Source of the DNA: Brachybacterium squillarum M-6-3
GTDB taxonomy: Bacteria > Actinomycetota > Actinomycetes > Actinomycetales > Dermabacteraceae
Length of the DNA: 64,000 nucleotides
Direction of reading: 5' to 3'
Assembly (NCBI RefSeq): GCF_000225825.1
Contig: NZ_AGBX01000005.1
Location: 1 to 64,000 of the forward strand
The translations under genes were made by a program, and so were the position numbers. Shown here piece after piece: positions 39,682-48,224 of the stretch (position 1 is its first letter; the number at the start of each line of letters is the position of its first letter). The notes beneath the pieces are model-generated. The model was not told the DNA's origin, did not search any database, and was given only the letters and a program-made list of their open reading frames with translations.

Positions 39682-40683
39682 TCAGGTCACCCGGAGACCG
39701 GGCTCCGTCGTGGTCCGCCCGATCACCGGGTAGCCGGGCACCTCGCCGACCACCAGCAGGCCGCCGGAGGTCTGCGCATCGGCCAGCAGGATCAGGTCCT
39801 CCTCGGCGATGCCCTCGGCGCGCAGGTGGGGGCGCACCCAGTCGAGGTTGCGGCGGGAGCCGCCGGGCACGAAGCCCTCCGCCAGGGCCGCGTCGACGCC
39901 CTCCACGCGGGGCACGGCGGCCAGGTCGACCTCGGCGCCGACCCCGGAGGCGCGGCACATCTTGAACAGGTGCCCGAGCAGACCGAAGCCGGTCACGTCG
40001 GTCGCGGCCCGCACCCCGGCGGCGCGTGCGGCCTCGGCGGCCTCGCGGTTCAGGGCGGTCATGGTGTCGATCGCCGCGGCGGAGACCTCGCCGGTGGCCT
40101 TGTGGCGGTTGTTGAGGATGCCGACGCCGAGCGGCTTGGTGAGGGTGAGCGGCAGGCCCCCCTCGGCGGCGTCGTTGCGCATCAGCTGCTCCGGGTCGGC
40201 GGTGCCGGTGACGGCCATGCCGTACAGCGGCTCGGGGGCGTCGATGCTGTGCCCGCCCAGCAGCGGAACCCCGGCCTGCTGGGCGACGGCGAGGCCGCCG
40301 CGCAGCACCTCGGTGAGCAGCTCGGGGCCAAGCACGGAGCGCGGCCAGCCCACCAGGTTGATCGCCACCACGGGCGTGCCGCCCATCGCGTAGACGTCCG
40401 AGAGCGCGTTCGCGGCGGCGATGCGCCCCCAGTCGTAGGCGTCGTCCACGACCGGGGTGAAGAAGTCCGCGGTGGACAGCACCGCCGTGCTGCCGGAGGG
40501 GCCGGCCTCGATGCGGACGGCGGCGGCGTCGTCCCCGTCGTCCAGGCCCACCAGCACGGAGGGGTGCTGCTGTCCGGTGAGCCCGGAGACCACCTGCTCC
40601 AGCTCCTCGGCGGGGATCTTGCAGGCGCAGCCCCCGCCATGGGCGAGGGAGGTGAGACGTGGGGCGGCGGAGGGGACGCTCAT
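39682..40683 (-). CDS. selD: Selenide, water dikinase (selenophosphate synthetase)
   Basis: 333 residues that make selenophosphate, the selenium donor, from selenide and ATP. The active-site loop HGGGCACKI has Cys19 and Lys22, equal to Cys17 and Lys20 of E. coli SelD, so this SelD does not itself need Sec. It runs opposite to the rest of the cassette. Confidence 0.93.
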   Translation of the reverse strand: MSVPSAAPRLTSLAHGGGCACKIPAEELEQVVSGLTGQQHPSVLVGLDDGDDAAAVRIEAGPSGSTAVLSTADFFTPVVDDAYDWGRIAAANALSDVYAMGGTPVVAINLVGWPRSVLGPELLTEVLRGGLAVAQQAGVPLLGGHSIDAPEPLYGMAVTGTADPEQLMRNDAAEGGLPLTLTKPLGVGILNNRHKATGEVSAAAIDTMTALNREAAEAARAAGVRAATDVTGFGLLGHLFKMCRASGVGAEVDLAAVPRVEGVDAALAEGFVPGGSRRNLDWVRPHLRAEGIAEEDLILLADAQTSGGLLVVGEVPGYPVIGRTTTEPGLRVT

Positions 40684-40742
40684 GCCCCGAACCTAGCAAT
40701 GCGACGCAACCACGGCGAGGGGCGCCGTCCTGCGCCAGGGGG

Positions 40743-40922
40743 TCATCCCGCCGGTGGGGAATCCTCGTCTCGGCGGCCCCACTGGTGCCCGAGGCGTGTG
40801 CGCTGGGCCTCGTCCTCCTGTTCGGCGTCACGTCGCCTGCGCTCCCCGACCCGGTTCCCCCGGATCGAGCCGAGCAGGATGAGCGCGCCGCTGACGATGG
40901 CCGAGACGAAGACGCCGGACAT
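40743..40922 (-). CDS. Small single-span membrane protein in the selenium cassette
   Basis: 59 residues. An ATG with GGAGGA 8 bases upstream opens MSGVFVSAIVSGALILLGSI, one clear membrane helix, followed by a highly charged Arg/Glu/Asp tail (RRRRDAEQEDEAQ). It is the only gene in the 427-base gap between selD and tRNA-Sec. I do not recognise it. Its place suggests a role with the formate dehydrogenase or selenium supply, but that is a guess. Confidence 0.55.
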   Translation of the reverse strand: MSGVFVSAIVSGALILLGSIRGNRVGERRRRDAEQEDEAQRTRLGHQWGRRDEDSPPAG

Positions 40923-41067
40923 GACTGTCTTCCTCCGCGCCGTCGCGGGACGCGGAGTGTGGACGGCATGCTCCCACCGTAGCCCGCCGGGGAAGGCAAC
41001 GAGAGTCGGTGCTCCTCGGTGGGCGATACGCTGTCGGGCGGGCGTTCCCCGCGCCGTGCCCGCTCCT

Positions 41068-41106
41068 GCGATCCGCTCGCCGGAGCGGGCGGACGGAGCG
41101 GATCGC
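41068..41106 (+). other. 11-bp hairpin just before tRNA-Sec
   Basis: GCGATCCGCTC (41068-41078) pairs perfectly with GAGCGGATCGC (41096-41106), ending four bases before the tRNA. A TACGCT hexamer at 41027-41032 would place the hairpin inside the primary transcript. Confidence 0.6.
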
Positions 41107-41110
41107 CCGA

Positions 41111-41202
41111 GGAGGCGTCCGTGTCCTGGTGGGCACCCCGGTCTTCAAAACCGGTGAGGTCGAGGATCTCGGCCCGGCGGGTTCGATTCCCGTCCGCCTC
41201 CG
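41111..41202 (+). tRNA. selC: tRNA-Sec (anticodon TCA)
   Basis: 92-nt gene with the special features of tRNA-Sec. The anticodon loop is CTTCAAA, and the D stem is 6 bp (GTGTCC/GGGCAC) with a 4-base loop. A long variable arm (GGTCGAG-GAT-CTCGGCC) is present. Acceptor plus T stems total 13 bp. The pairs fit as 7 acceptor (GGAGGCG/CGCCTCC) plus 6 T-stem, because the eighth acceptor position would be a T-C mismatch. CCA is not encoded. selA begins 25 bases later. Confidence 0.95.
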
Positions 41203-41226
41203 CGACCCGTGGCGACAGGAGGCCCC

Positions 41227-42570
41227 GTGCAGCAGCAGACGCCCGTGCCTGGCGGGCCGGGGGAGGACCCCCGCCGGCGCATCCCCCGCACCGATGCGCT
41301 GCTCGCCGAGCCGGCCGTGGCCGCCGCCCGGCAGCGGCTCGGGGAGCAGGCCGTGACGGACCTGGTGCGCGCCGCCCAGGAACGGGCCCGGGCCGGGGAG
41401 ATCGCCCCCGAGCAGGTGTTGCCCGGCCTGGAGCAGGCCCTCGCCGCCGCCCGGCCGTCCTCGCTGCGCCCGGTGCTGAACGCGACCGGCGTCCTCGTCC
41501 ACACCAACCTCGGCCGCGCCCCGCTGTCCCCGGCCGCCCGGGAGGCCCTGGCCGATGCCGCCGGGTACACCGACGTCGAGTTCGACCTCGGCTCCGGGCT
41601 GCGCTCCCGTGATCGCGGCGCCGGGGCCCGCCAGGCGCTGCTGGCCGCCTGCCCGGGCGCGGAGGACGCCCTGGTCGTCACCAATGGCGCCGCCGCGCTC
41701 GTGCTCGCCACCACCGCCCTCGCCGCCGGATGGGAGGTGGTGATCAGCCGCGGGGAGATGATCGAGATCGGCGCCGGTTTCCGCCTCACCGAGCTGATCA
41801 CCTCCACCGGGGCGCGCCTGTCCGAGATCGGCACCACCAACCGCACCCACCTGCCCGACTACGACCACGCGATCGGCGAGGACACCGGCTGCGTGCTGCG
41901 CGTGCATCCCAGCAACTACCGCATCACCGGCTTCACCAGCACCGTCCCCCTGCCCGAGCTCGCCGGCCTCTGCCACGACCGGGAGGTGCCGCTGATCGCC
42001 GACCTCGGCAGCGGGCTGCTCGCCCCCGAGCCCCTCCTGCCCGAGGAGCCCGACGCCGCCACGGCCCTGGCCGAGGGCGCGGACCTCGTGATCATGAGCG
42101 GCGACAAACTGCTCGGCGGCCCCCAGGCAGGCATCCTCCTCGGCCGCAAGGACCTCATCGCCCGCCTGCGCCGCCACCCCCTCGCCCGCGCCGTCCGCGT
42201 CGACAAGCTGAGCCTCGCCGCCCTCGAGGCCACCCTCCGCGGTCCCCTGCCACCGGTCCGCGCGGCCCTGCGCACCGACCCCGACGCCCTGCGTACCAGG
42301 ACGGCCGCGCTGGCCACCCGGCTCGACGGGGAGCTCGTCCCGCACGAGGGCCGCGTCGGCGGCGGGGGCGGCGCCGAGGTGCCCCTGCCCGGCTGGGCCG
42401 TCGCCCTGCCCGGCGCGCTCGCCGCGCCGCTGCGCACCGGGGACCCCGCCGTCGTCGGCACCCTCCGCGAGGAGCGTCTCCTGCTGGATGTGCGCTGCGT
42501 CCCCGCCGAGCAGGAGGACGGCCTGGTCGCAGCCGTGCAACGGGCCCGGGACGCGGCGGCCCCCGCGTGA
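41227..42570 (+). CDS. selA: L-seryl-tRNA(Sec) selenium transferase
   Basis: 447 residues from the GTG at 41227, four bases after AGGAGG. It converts Ser-tRNA-Sec to Sec-tRNA-Sec with selenophosphate in a PLP-dependent decamer. The family's RPVLNATGVLVHTNLGRAPL block and the PLP lysine in MSGDKLLGGPQAG are visible. A GTG at 41209 in frame lacks a ribosome-binding site. Its stop overlaps selB (GTGA). Confidence 0.93.
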   Translation: MQQQTPVPGGPGEDPRRRIPRTDALLAEPAVAAARQRLGEQAVTDLVRAAQERARAGEIAPEQVLPGLEQALAAARPSSLRPVLNATGVLVHTNLGRAPLSPAAREALADAAGYTDVEFDLGSGLRSRDRGAGARQALLAACPGAEDALVVTNGAAALVLATTALAAGWEVVISRGEMIEIGAGFRLTELITSTGARLSEIGTTNRTHLPDYDHAIGEDTGCVLRVHPSNYRITGFTSTVPLPELAGLCHDREVPLIADLGSGLLAPEPLLPEEPDAATALAEGADLVIMSGDKLLGGPQAGILLGRKDLIARLRRHPLARAVRVDKLSLAALEATLRGPLPPVRAALRTDPDALRTRTAALATRLDGELVPHEGRVGGGGGAEVPLPGWAVALPGALAAPLRTGDPAVVGTLREERLLLDVRCVPAEQEDGLVAAVQRARDAAAPA

Positions 42571-44384
42571 GCGACGGCCCCCGCCGGCAGGTCATCGCCA
42601 CCGCCGGGCACGTCGACCACGGCAAGTCCACCCTGATCCGCGCCCTCACCGGCATCGAGCCCGACCGCTGGGCCGAGGAGCGCGAGCGCGGCCTCACCCT
42701 CGACCTCGGCTTCGCCTGGACCACCCTGCCCTCCGGCGCCGAGGCCGCCTTCGTCGACGTCCCCGGCCACGAGCGCTACCTCGCCAACACCCTCGCCGGA
42801 CTCGGCGCCGCCCCGATCGTCGCCCTCGTCATCGCCGCCGACGAGGGCTGGCGCGAGCAGACCTCCGACCACCGCGACGCGATCGCCGCCCTCGGCATCG
42901 ACCGCGGCCTGATCGTCGTCACCCGCGTCGACCTCGCCCCCGATGCGGCCGAGTCCGTGATCGCCCGCGCCCGCCACGAGCTGGCCGGCACCGGCCTCGC
43001 CGACGCCCCCGCGCTCGCCGTCTCCGCCGCCACCGGCCAGGGCATCGACGAGCTGCGCGGACTGCTGGACCAGGTGGTCGCGGAGGCACCCTCCCCCGAC
43101 CCGGCCGCCCCGCTGCGGCTGTGGCTGGACCGCTCCTTCACCATCGCCGGGGCCGGCACCGTCGTCACCGGCACCCTCGGCGCCGGCACCCTCGCCCGCG
43201 GCGACCGGCTCGAGCTGCTCGGCGCCGAGCACCACGGGGAGGTCACCGTGCGCGGCCTGCAGAGCCGCGGCGGCGACGAGCACACCCTGACGCCCGTCAC
43301 CCGCGCCGCCGTGAACCTGCGCGGCATGGACGCCGCCTCCGTCGGCCGCGGCGACGTGCTGCTCACACCCGGCGCCTGGACCCTCACCGCGCAGCTCGAC
43401 GCCCGCGCCCTCGGCGCCGCCGACCTCTCCGAGCTGCCCGCGCAGGTGGTCGTGCACTGCGGCACCGCCGCCGTGCCCGCCCGGGCGAGGCCGCTCGGCG
43501 CCGGGCACGTCCGCCTCACCCTGGACCGCCACCTGCCGCTGAGGCTCGGCGACCGCCTGGTGCTGCGCAGCACCGACAGCCGCCGCGTCCGCGCGGGCCT
43601 CGCGGTGCTGGACGTGGACCCGCCCACCCTCAGCCGCCGCGGCGACGGCCACCGCCGGACCGAGACCCTGGAGGCCATGCCCCCGGCCGGTGACCTCACC
43701 GGGGAGGTGGCCCGCCGCGGCGCCCTGCGCGCGGCGACCGCCCGCCGCCACGGCCTGCCCGTGCCCGAGCACCTGCCGCAGAGCCTGCGCCGGGTAGGGG
43801 AGTGGCTGGTCGACACGTCCGCCCTGCAGGCCTGGGCACAGGCCCTCACCACGCAGGTCGCCGCGCATCACCGGGCCGAGCCGCTCAGCGCGGGCCTGCC
43901 CCGCGCCGCCGCGATCCGCGCCCTCGGCCTGCCCGATCCGGCGCTGCTGCCCGCCGTGGTCGCCGCCGCCGGGCTGCGGGAGCAGGACGGCCGGCTCCGC
44001 GGCGAGGAGCAGGGCATGGGGGAGTGGGAGAGCGCCCTGGCGACCCTGGAGGCCCGGTTGCGGGAGGCGCCCTTCCACGCCCCCGAGGCGCACGACCTCA
44101 CCGCCCTCGACCTGGACACCCGGGCGCTGGCCGCCGCCGCCCGCCAGGGCCGCGTGCTGCGCCTGCCCGGCGAGGTGATCCTGCTGCCCACCGCCCCGGC
44201 ACTGGCCATGCGGGAGCTCGCCGCCCTCGGCCGGCCCTTCACCGCCGCCGAGGCCCGGCGCGCCTGGGACACCACCCGCCGCGTCGCCATCCCGCTGCTC
44301 GAGCACCTCGACGGCAAAGGCTGGACCCGCCGCCTCGACGCCACCCACCGGGAGGTGGTGCGGCGCCGGAGCGACGGGTCCTAG
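42567..44384 (+). CDS. selB: Selenocysteine-specific elongation factor
   Basis: 605 residues. The GTPase domain carries GHVDHGKST and DVPGHERY, then come EF-Tu-like domains 2 and 3, and a C-terminal set of winged helices (about residues 380-605) reads the SECIS hairpin. It brings Sec-tRNA-Sec to the fdhA TGA. It is co-translated with selA. Confidence 0.93.
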   Translation: MSDGPRRQVIATAGHVDHGKSTLIRALTGIEPDRWAEERERGLTLDLGFAWTTLPSGAEAAFVDVPGHERYLANTLAGLGAAPIVALVIAADEGWREQTSDHRDAIAALGIDRGLIVVTRVDLAPDAAESVIARARHELAGTGLADAPALAVSAATGQGIDELRGLLDQVVAEAPSPDPAAPLRLWLDRSFTIAGAGTVVTGTLGAGTLARGDRLELLGAEHHGEVTVRGLQSRGGDEHTLTPVTRAAVNLRGMDAASVGRGDVLLTPGAWTLTAQLDARALGAADLSELPAQVVVHCGTAAVPARARPLGAGHVRLTLDRHLPLRLGDRLVLRSTDSRRVRAGLAVLDVDPPTLSRRGDGHRRTETLEAMPPAGDLTGEVARRGALRAATARRHGLPVPEHLPQSLRRVGEWLVDTSALQAWAQALTTQVAAHHRAEPLSAGLPRAAAIRALGLPDPALLPAVVAAAGLREQDGRLRGEEQGMGEWESALATLEARLREAPFHAPEAHDLTALDLDTRALAAAARQGRVLRLPGEVILLPTAPALAMRELAALGRPFTAAEARRAWDTTRRVAIPLLEHLDGKGWTRRLDATHREVVRRRSDGS

Positions 44385-44415
44385 CTCGGTCGGCGGGTCC
44401 CGTCGAGCGGGGAGG

Positions 44416-47082
44416 TCAGCCCTGGTTGCGGGGCTGCTTCACGGGCGGCTCGCCGAGCTCGACGTCGGCGGTGCGGATGCCCTCGCCCTCGTCGGCCGTG
44501 AGCGTCAGCGCCTCGATCCGACCCAGCGCCGTGAGGTCCGCGGCGGCCGCCTCCAAGTGCGCCACCGCCGCCTGCGGGGCCAGCACCTGCACCGCGAGCA
44601 CCGGGGTCTTCTGGGAGACCTTCGCGTCGGACTTGATGCGGCGCACCGCGATCGCGGCCTGCGCCACCGCGTCCAGCAGCGCCGCGTCCTGCCCGGCGGA
44701 GGCCTCGCGCAGTCCCTCGGCAGTGGGCCAGGGCTGGGTGTGCACGCTGCCCTCGCGCCACCACGACCAGACTTCCTCGGTGGCGAACACGATCACCGGG
44801 GCGAACAGGCGCAGCTGCACCTCCAGGGCGATCGCGAGCGCCGCCCGCGCGGAGGCCGCGCCGGCCTCGCCGCTCGCGGAGTTGCCGTGGGCGCGCTCCT
44901 TGACCAGCTCGATGTAGTCGTCGCAGAACGCCCAGAAGAAGGGCTCGACGACCTCGAGGGCGCGGGCGTAGTCCATGTCCTCGAAGGCGGCCGTCGCCTG
45001 GTCGACCACGTCCGCGAGCCGGGCCAGCAGCGCCCGGTCCAGCGGATCGGTGACCAGCGCCGGGTCCGCGGCGAGGCGGCCGGCGGGATCGGCGGGGGCC
45101 TCGCCGAAGCCGAGGGCGAACTTGGAGGCGTTCAGCACCTTGATCGCGAGGCGGCGACCGATCTTCATCTGCCCCTCGTCGAAGGCGGTGTCCACGCCCT
45201 GCCGGGCCCGTCCGGCCCAGTAGCGCACCCCGTCGGAGCCGTGCTGCTGCAGCAGCCCGATCGGCGTGACCACGTTGCCCTTGGACTTCGACATCTTCTT
45301 GCGGTCCGGGTCCAGGATCCAGCCGTTGATCGAGGCGTGGTGCCAGGGCAGTGCGTCCTGCTGCAGGTGGGAGCGCACGATGGTGGAGAACAGCCAGGTG
45401 CGGATGATGTCGTGCCCCTGCGGGCGCAGGTCCATCGGGAACACCTTGCCGAACAGGTCCTCGTCCCCGTTCCAGCCGCCCGCGAGCTGCGGGGTCAGCG
45501 AGGAGGTGGCCCAGGTGTCGAGGATGTCGGGGTCCGCCACGAAGCCGCCCGGCTCGCCGCGCTGGGCCTCGGTGAAGCCCTCCGGCACGTCGATGGTGGG
45601 GTCGATCGGCAGCGCCTCGACGGGCGGGGTCAGCACCTGGGCGTAGTCGGTCTCGCCGTGCTCGTCCACGCCGTACCAGACGGGGAAGGGCACCCCGAAG
45701 AAGCGCTGGCGGGAGATCAGCCAGTCGCCGGACAGGCCCTCCACCCAGTTGCGGTAGCGGGACTCCATGTGCGCGGGGTGCCAGGTCAGCTCCCGGCCGC
45801 GGGCGATGAGCTCGGCGCGCAGGCCGTCCTCGCTCTGGTCGCGGCCGCCGTTGGTCAGGTACCACTGGCGGGAGGTGACGTACTCCAGCGGCTTGTCGCC
45901 GTTCTCGTAGAACTTCACCGGGTGGGAGATCTTCGAGGGCTCACCGACCAGGTCGCCGCTCTCGCGCAGCATCTCCACGACGCGCTTCTGGGCGCTGAAC
46001 ACGGTCAGCCCGGCCAGCTCGGCGTAGCGCTCCTGCCCCCCGGCGGTCGCGATCCAGGGCGCCTCCGGCAGGAAGCGGCCGTCGCGGCCGATCACCGAAC
46101 GGGTGGGCAAGTCCAGCTCGCGCCACCAGATCACGTCGGTGGAGTCGCCGAAGGTGCAGATCATCGCGATGCCCGCGCCCTTGTAGGCCTGCGCCAGGGG
46201 GTGCGGGTTCACGGGCACCTCGACGCCGAACAGCGGGGAGGTGACGGTGGTGCCGAAGAGGTGCTGGTAGCGCTCGTCGTCGGGGTGGGCCACCAGGGAG
46301 ACGCAGGCGGCCAGCAGCTCGGGACGGGTGGTCTCGATGTACACCTGCTCGCCGGAGCCGTCGGTGCGGGTGAAGCCGATGCGGTGGTAGGCGCCCTCGC
46401 GGTCGCGGTCCTCCTGCTCGGCCTGCGCCACCGCGGTGCGGTAGGTGACGTCCCACATGGTGGGGGCCTCGGACTGGTAGGCCTGGCCGGCCGCCAGGTT
46501 CTCCAGGAACGCCCGCTGAGAGGTCGCGCGGGAACGGTCGTCGATGGTCTGGTAGCCGTAGGCCCAGTCCACCGAGAGGCCGACGGTGCGGAAGACCTCC
46601 TCGAAGGCCGCCTCGTCGATGCGGGTCAGCTCCAGGCACAGCTCGATGAAGTTGCGCCGGGAGATCGGCTGCTGGTTCGCGGCCTTGGCGGACTTGTTGT
46701 CGCCGCCCTCCTGAGGGGGCGTGAAGTCCGGCTCGTAGGGCAGGGAGGGGTCGCAGCGCACCCCGTAGTAGTTCTGCACCCGGCGCTCGGTGGGAAGGCC
46801 GTTGTCGTCCCAGCCCAGCGGGTAGAACACGTTCTTGCCGCGCATCCGCTGGTAGCGGGCGATCATGTCCGCCTGTGAGTAGCCGAACACGTGGCCCACG
46901 TGCAGGGAGCCGGAGGCGGTGGGCGGCGGGGTGTCGATGCTGAACACCTGCGCGCGGGTGGTCTCCCGGTCGAAGGCGTAGAGCTTCTGCTCGCTCCATA
47001 CGCCGTCCCACGCGGCCTCGAGGCCCTCGAGCGAGGGACGGTCGGGGATCGTGCGGTCGGGGCGCGGTGCGGTATCGGTCAT
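44416..47082 (-). CDS. valS: Valyl-tRNA synthetase
   Basis: 888-residue class I synthetase. HVGH in GSLHVGHVFGYS and KMSKS in RKKMSKSKGN form the ATP site, and an editing insertion (CP1) and a C-terminal anticodon domain are present. It is the shorter form, without the long coiled-coil arm of many ValRS. The ATG at 47082 starts the conserved N-terminus. It converges with selB and has no T-box visible upstream. Confidence 0.93.
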   Translation of the reverse strand: MTDTAPRPDRTIPDRPSLEGLEAAWDGVWSEQKLYAFDRETTRAQVFSIDTPPPTASGSLHVGHVFGYSQADMIARYQRMRGKNVFYPLGWDDNGLPTERRVQNYYGVRCDPSLPYEPDFTPPQEGGDNKSAKAANQQPISRRNFIELCLELTRIDEAAFEEVFRTVGLSVDWAYGYQTIDDRSRATSQRAFLENLAAGQAYQSEAPTMWDVTYRTAVAQAEQEDRDREGAYHRIGFTRTDGSGEQVYIETTRPELLAACVSLVAHPDDERYQHLFGTTVTSPLFGVEVPVNPHPLAQAYKGAGIAMICTFGDSTDVIWWRELDLPTRSVIGRDGRFLPEAPWIATAGGQERYAELAGLTVFSAQKRVVEMLRESGDLVGEPSKISHPVKFYENGDKPLEYVTSRQWYLTNGGRDQSEDGLRAELIARGRELTWHPAHMESRYRNWVEGLSGDWLISRQRFFGVPFPVWYGVDEHGETDYAQVLTPPVEALPIDPTIDVPEGFTEAQRGEPGGFVADPDILDTWATSSLTPQLAGGWNGDEDLFGKVFPMDLRPQGHDIIRTWLFSTIVRSHLQQDALPWHHASINGWILDPDRKKMSKSKGNVVTPIGLLQQHGSDGVRYWAGRARQGVDTAFDEGQMKIGRRLAIKVLNASKFALGFGEAPADPAGRLAADPALVTDPLDRALLARLADVVDQATAAFEDMDYARALEVVEPFFWAFCDDYIELVKERAHGNSASGEAGAASARAALAIALEVQLRLFAPVIVFATEEVWSWWREGSVHTQPWPTAEGLREASAGQDAALLDAVAQAAIAVRRIKSDAKVSQKTPVLAVQVLAPQAAVAHLEAAAADLTALGRIEALTLTADEGEGIRTADVELGEPPVKQPRNQG

Positions 47083-47226
47083 GGGCACATTCTCCCAGGC
47101 CTTTCGCGTGAAGCAACGCGAGCGGGCGTCAGGTCCGCCACGCCCCGGGACGCCCCCACCGCCCGGCCCGTCCGTGCCGTGCCGCCCTTCCCGGAGCCCA
47201 CCCGCGCCCCGTCCGCCCGGCACCGC

Positions 47227-47298
47227 GCTGAAAATGGGTCGTGGGTGTGCACTCGACCGCTATGGAGCGATGAGTGCACACCCACGACCCTTTTTCCG
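47227..47298. repeat. Palindromic repeat, copy C
   Basis: Perfect 19-bp arms (47236-47254 and 47272-47290) around the 17-base loop GACCGCTATGGAGCGAT, with GCTGAAAAT before and TTTTTCCG after. Same design as copies A and B at 20 kb. The surrounding 47083-47405 gap between valS and the metallophosphoesterase contains nothing else I can identify apart from a -10 hexamer next to the latter. Confidence 0.8.
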
Positions 47299-47405
47299 TC
47301 ATGCACCGGGCAGAGCCGAGCGGAGGCAGCCGGTGCGGTGCTGGTCTGGCCGGCGGGGAGTGACGGACTGGGTGGCGGGGCGGAGGAGCGGCGTAGCGTG
47401 GGGGC

Positions 47406-48164
47406 ATGTCCCTGGAACGCCTGGCCCTGGTCTCCGACGTGCACGGCAACCTCGGCGCCTACGAGGCGGTGCTCGCCGACATCGCCTCCCGCGGCATCAC
47501 CCGGACCGTGAACCTCGGGGATGTGGTGGGCAAGGGACCGCGGGGTGGCGCCTGCGCCCGCCTGACCCGGGAGCGCTGCGAGGCCACGGTGCGCGGCAAC
47601 TGGGAGACGATGCTCGTCCGCGATGACTTCCCGCGGCCGCCGGACATGCAGTGGTGGCGCGAGGAGCTGCCGGCCCGGGAGCGGGCCTGGCTCGGCGACC
47701 TGCCCGGCAGCCTGGACCTGCGCCTGTCCGGGCGCACCGTGCGGCTGCTGCACGCCTCCCCGGTCGACGAGTTCACCCGGGTGCACCGCGAGCCCGATCC
47801 GGACACCTTCGCGATGATGTTCGAGCCGACCGCCTTCACCGGCGGAGGGGGCCGCGCCGACGTGGTGGCCTACGGCGACATCCACGACGCCTACCTGGCG
47901 GTGCGGCCGGGCGCGATGCTGCTGAACACCGGCAGCGTGGGCAATCCGCTGGACGAGCCCACGCCCTCCTACGTGATCCTCGAGGGCGAGCCGGAGGGCA
48001 CCGCCGTCGCGCCGTTCGGGGTGCAGTTCGTGCGAGTGCCCTACGACGTGGAGGCGGAGATCGCCGTGGCCGAGCGGGCCGGGATGCCGCAGGCGCGGGC
48101 CTGGGGCATCGAGCTGCGCACCGGCGTGTACCGGGGCCTGCACGCGCGGCGCGGGATGCGCTGA
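47406..48164 (+). CDS. Calcineurin-like metallophosphoesterase
   Basis: 252 residues of the YfcE/ApaH-like fold: metal ligands in SDVHGN, LGDVVGKGP, GNWE and YGDIHDAY, then NTGSVGNP. It is probably a phosphodiesterase; the substrate is unknown. A TAGCGT hexamer (47394-47399) ends 6 nt before the ATG, so it is likely leaderless. Confidence 0.8.
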   Translation: MSLERLALVSDVHGNLGAYEAVLADIASRGITRTVNLGDVVGKGPRGGACARLTRERCEATVRGNWETMLVRDDFPRPPDMQWWREELPARERAWLGDLPGSLDLRLSGRTVRLLHASPVDEFTRVHREPDPDTFAMMFEPTAFTGGGGRADVVAYGDIHDAYLAVRPGAMLLNTGSVGNPLDEPTPSYVILEGEPEGTAVAPFGVQFVRVPYDVEAEIAVAERAGMPQARAWGIELRTGVYRGLHARRGMR

Positions 48165-48224
48165 GCGGGCTCGCCGAGGTGACGGCCCGGCCGCACCGCT
48201 GGGGGGGTGTCCCTATGTTCTGAG

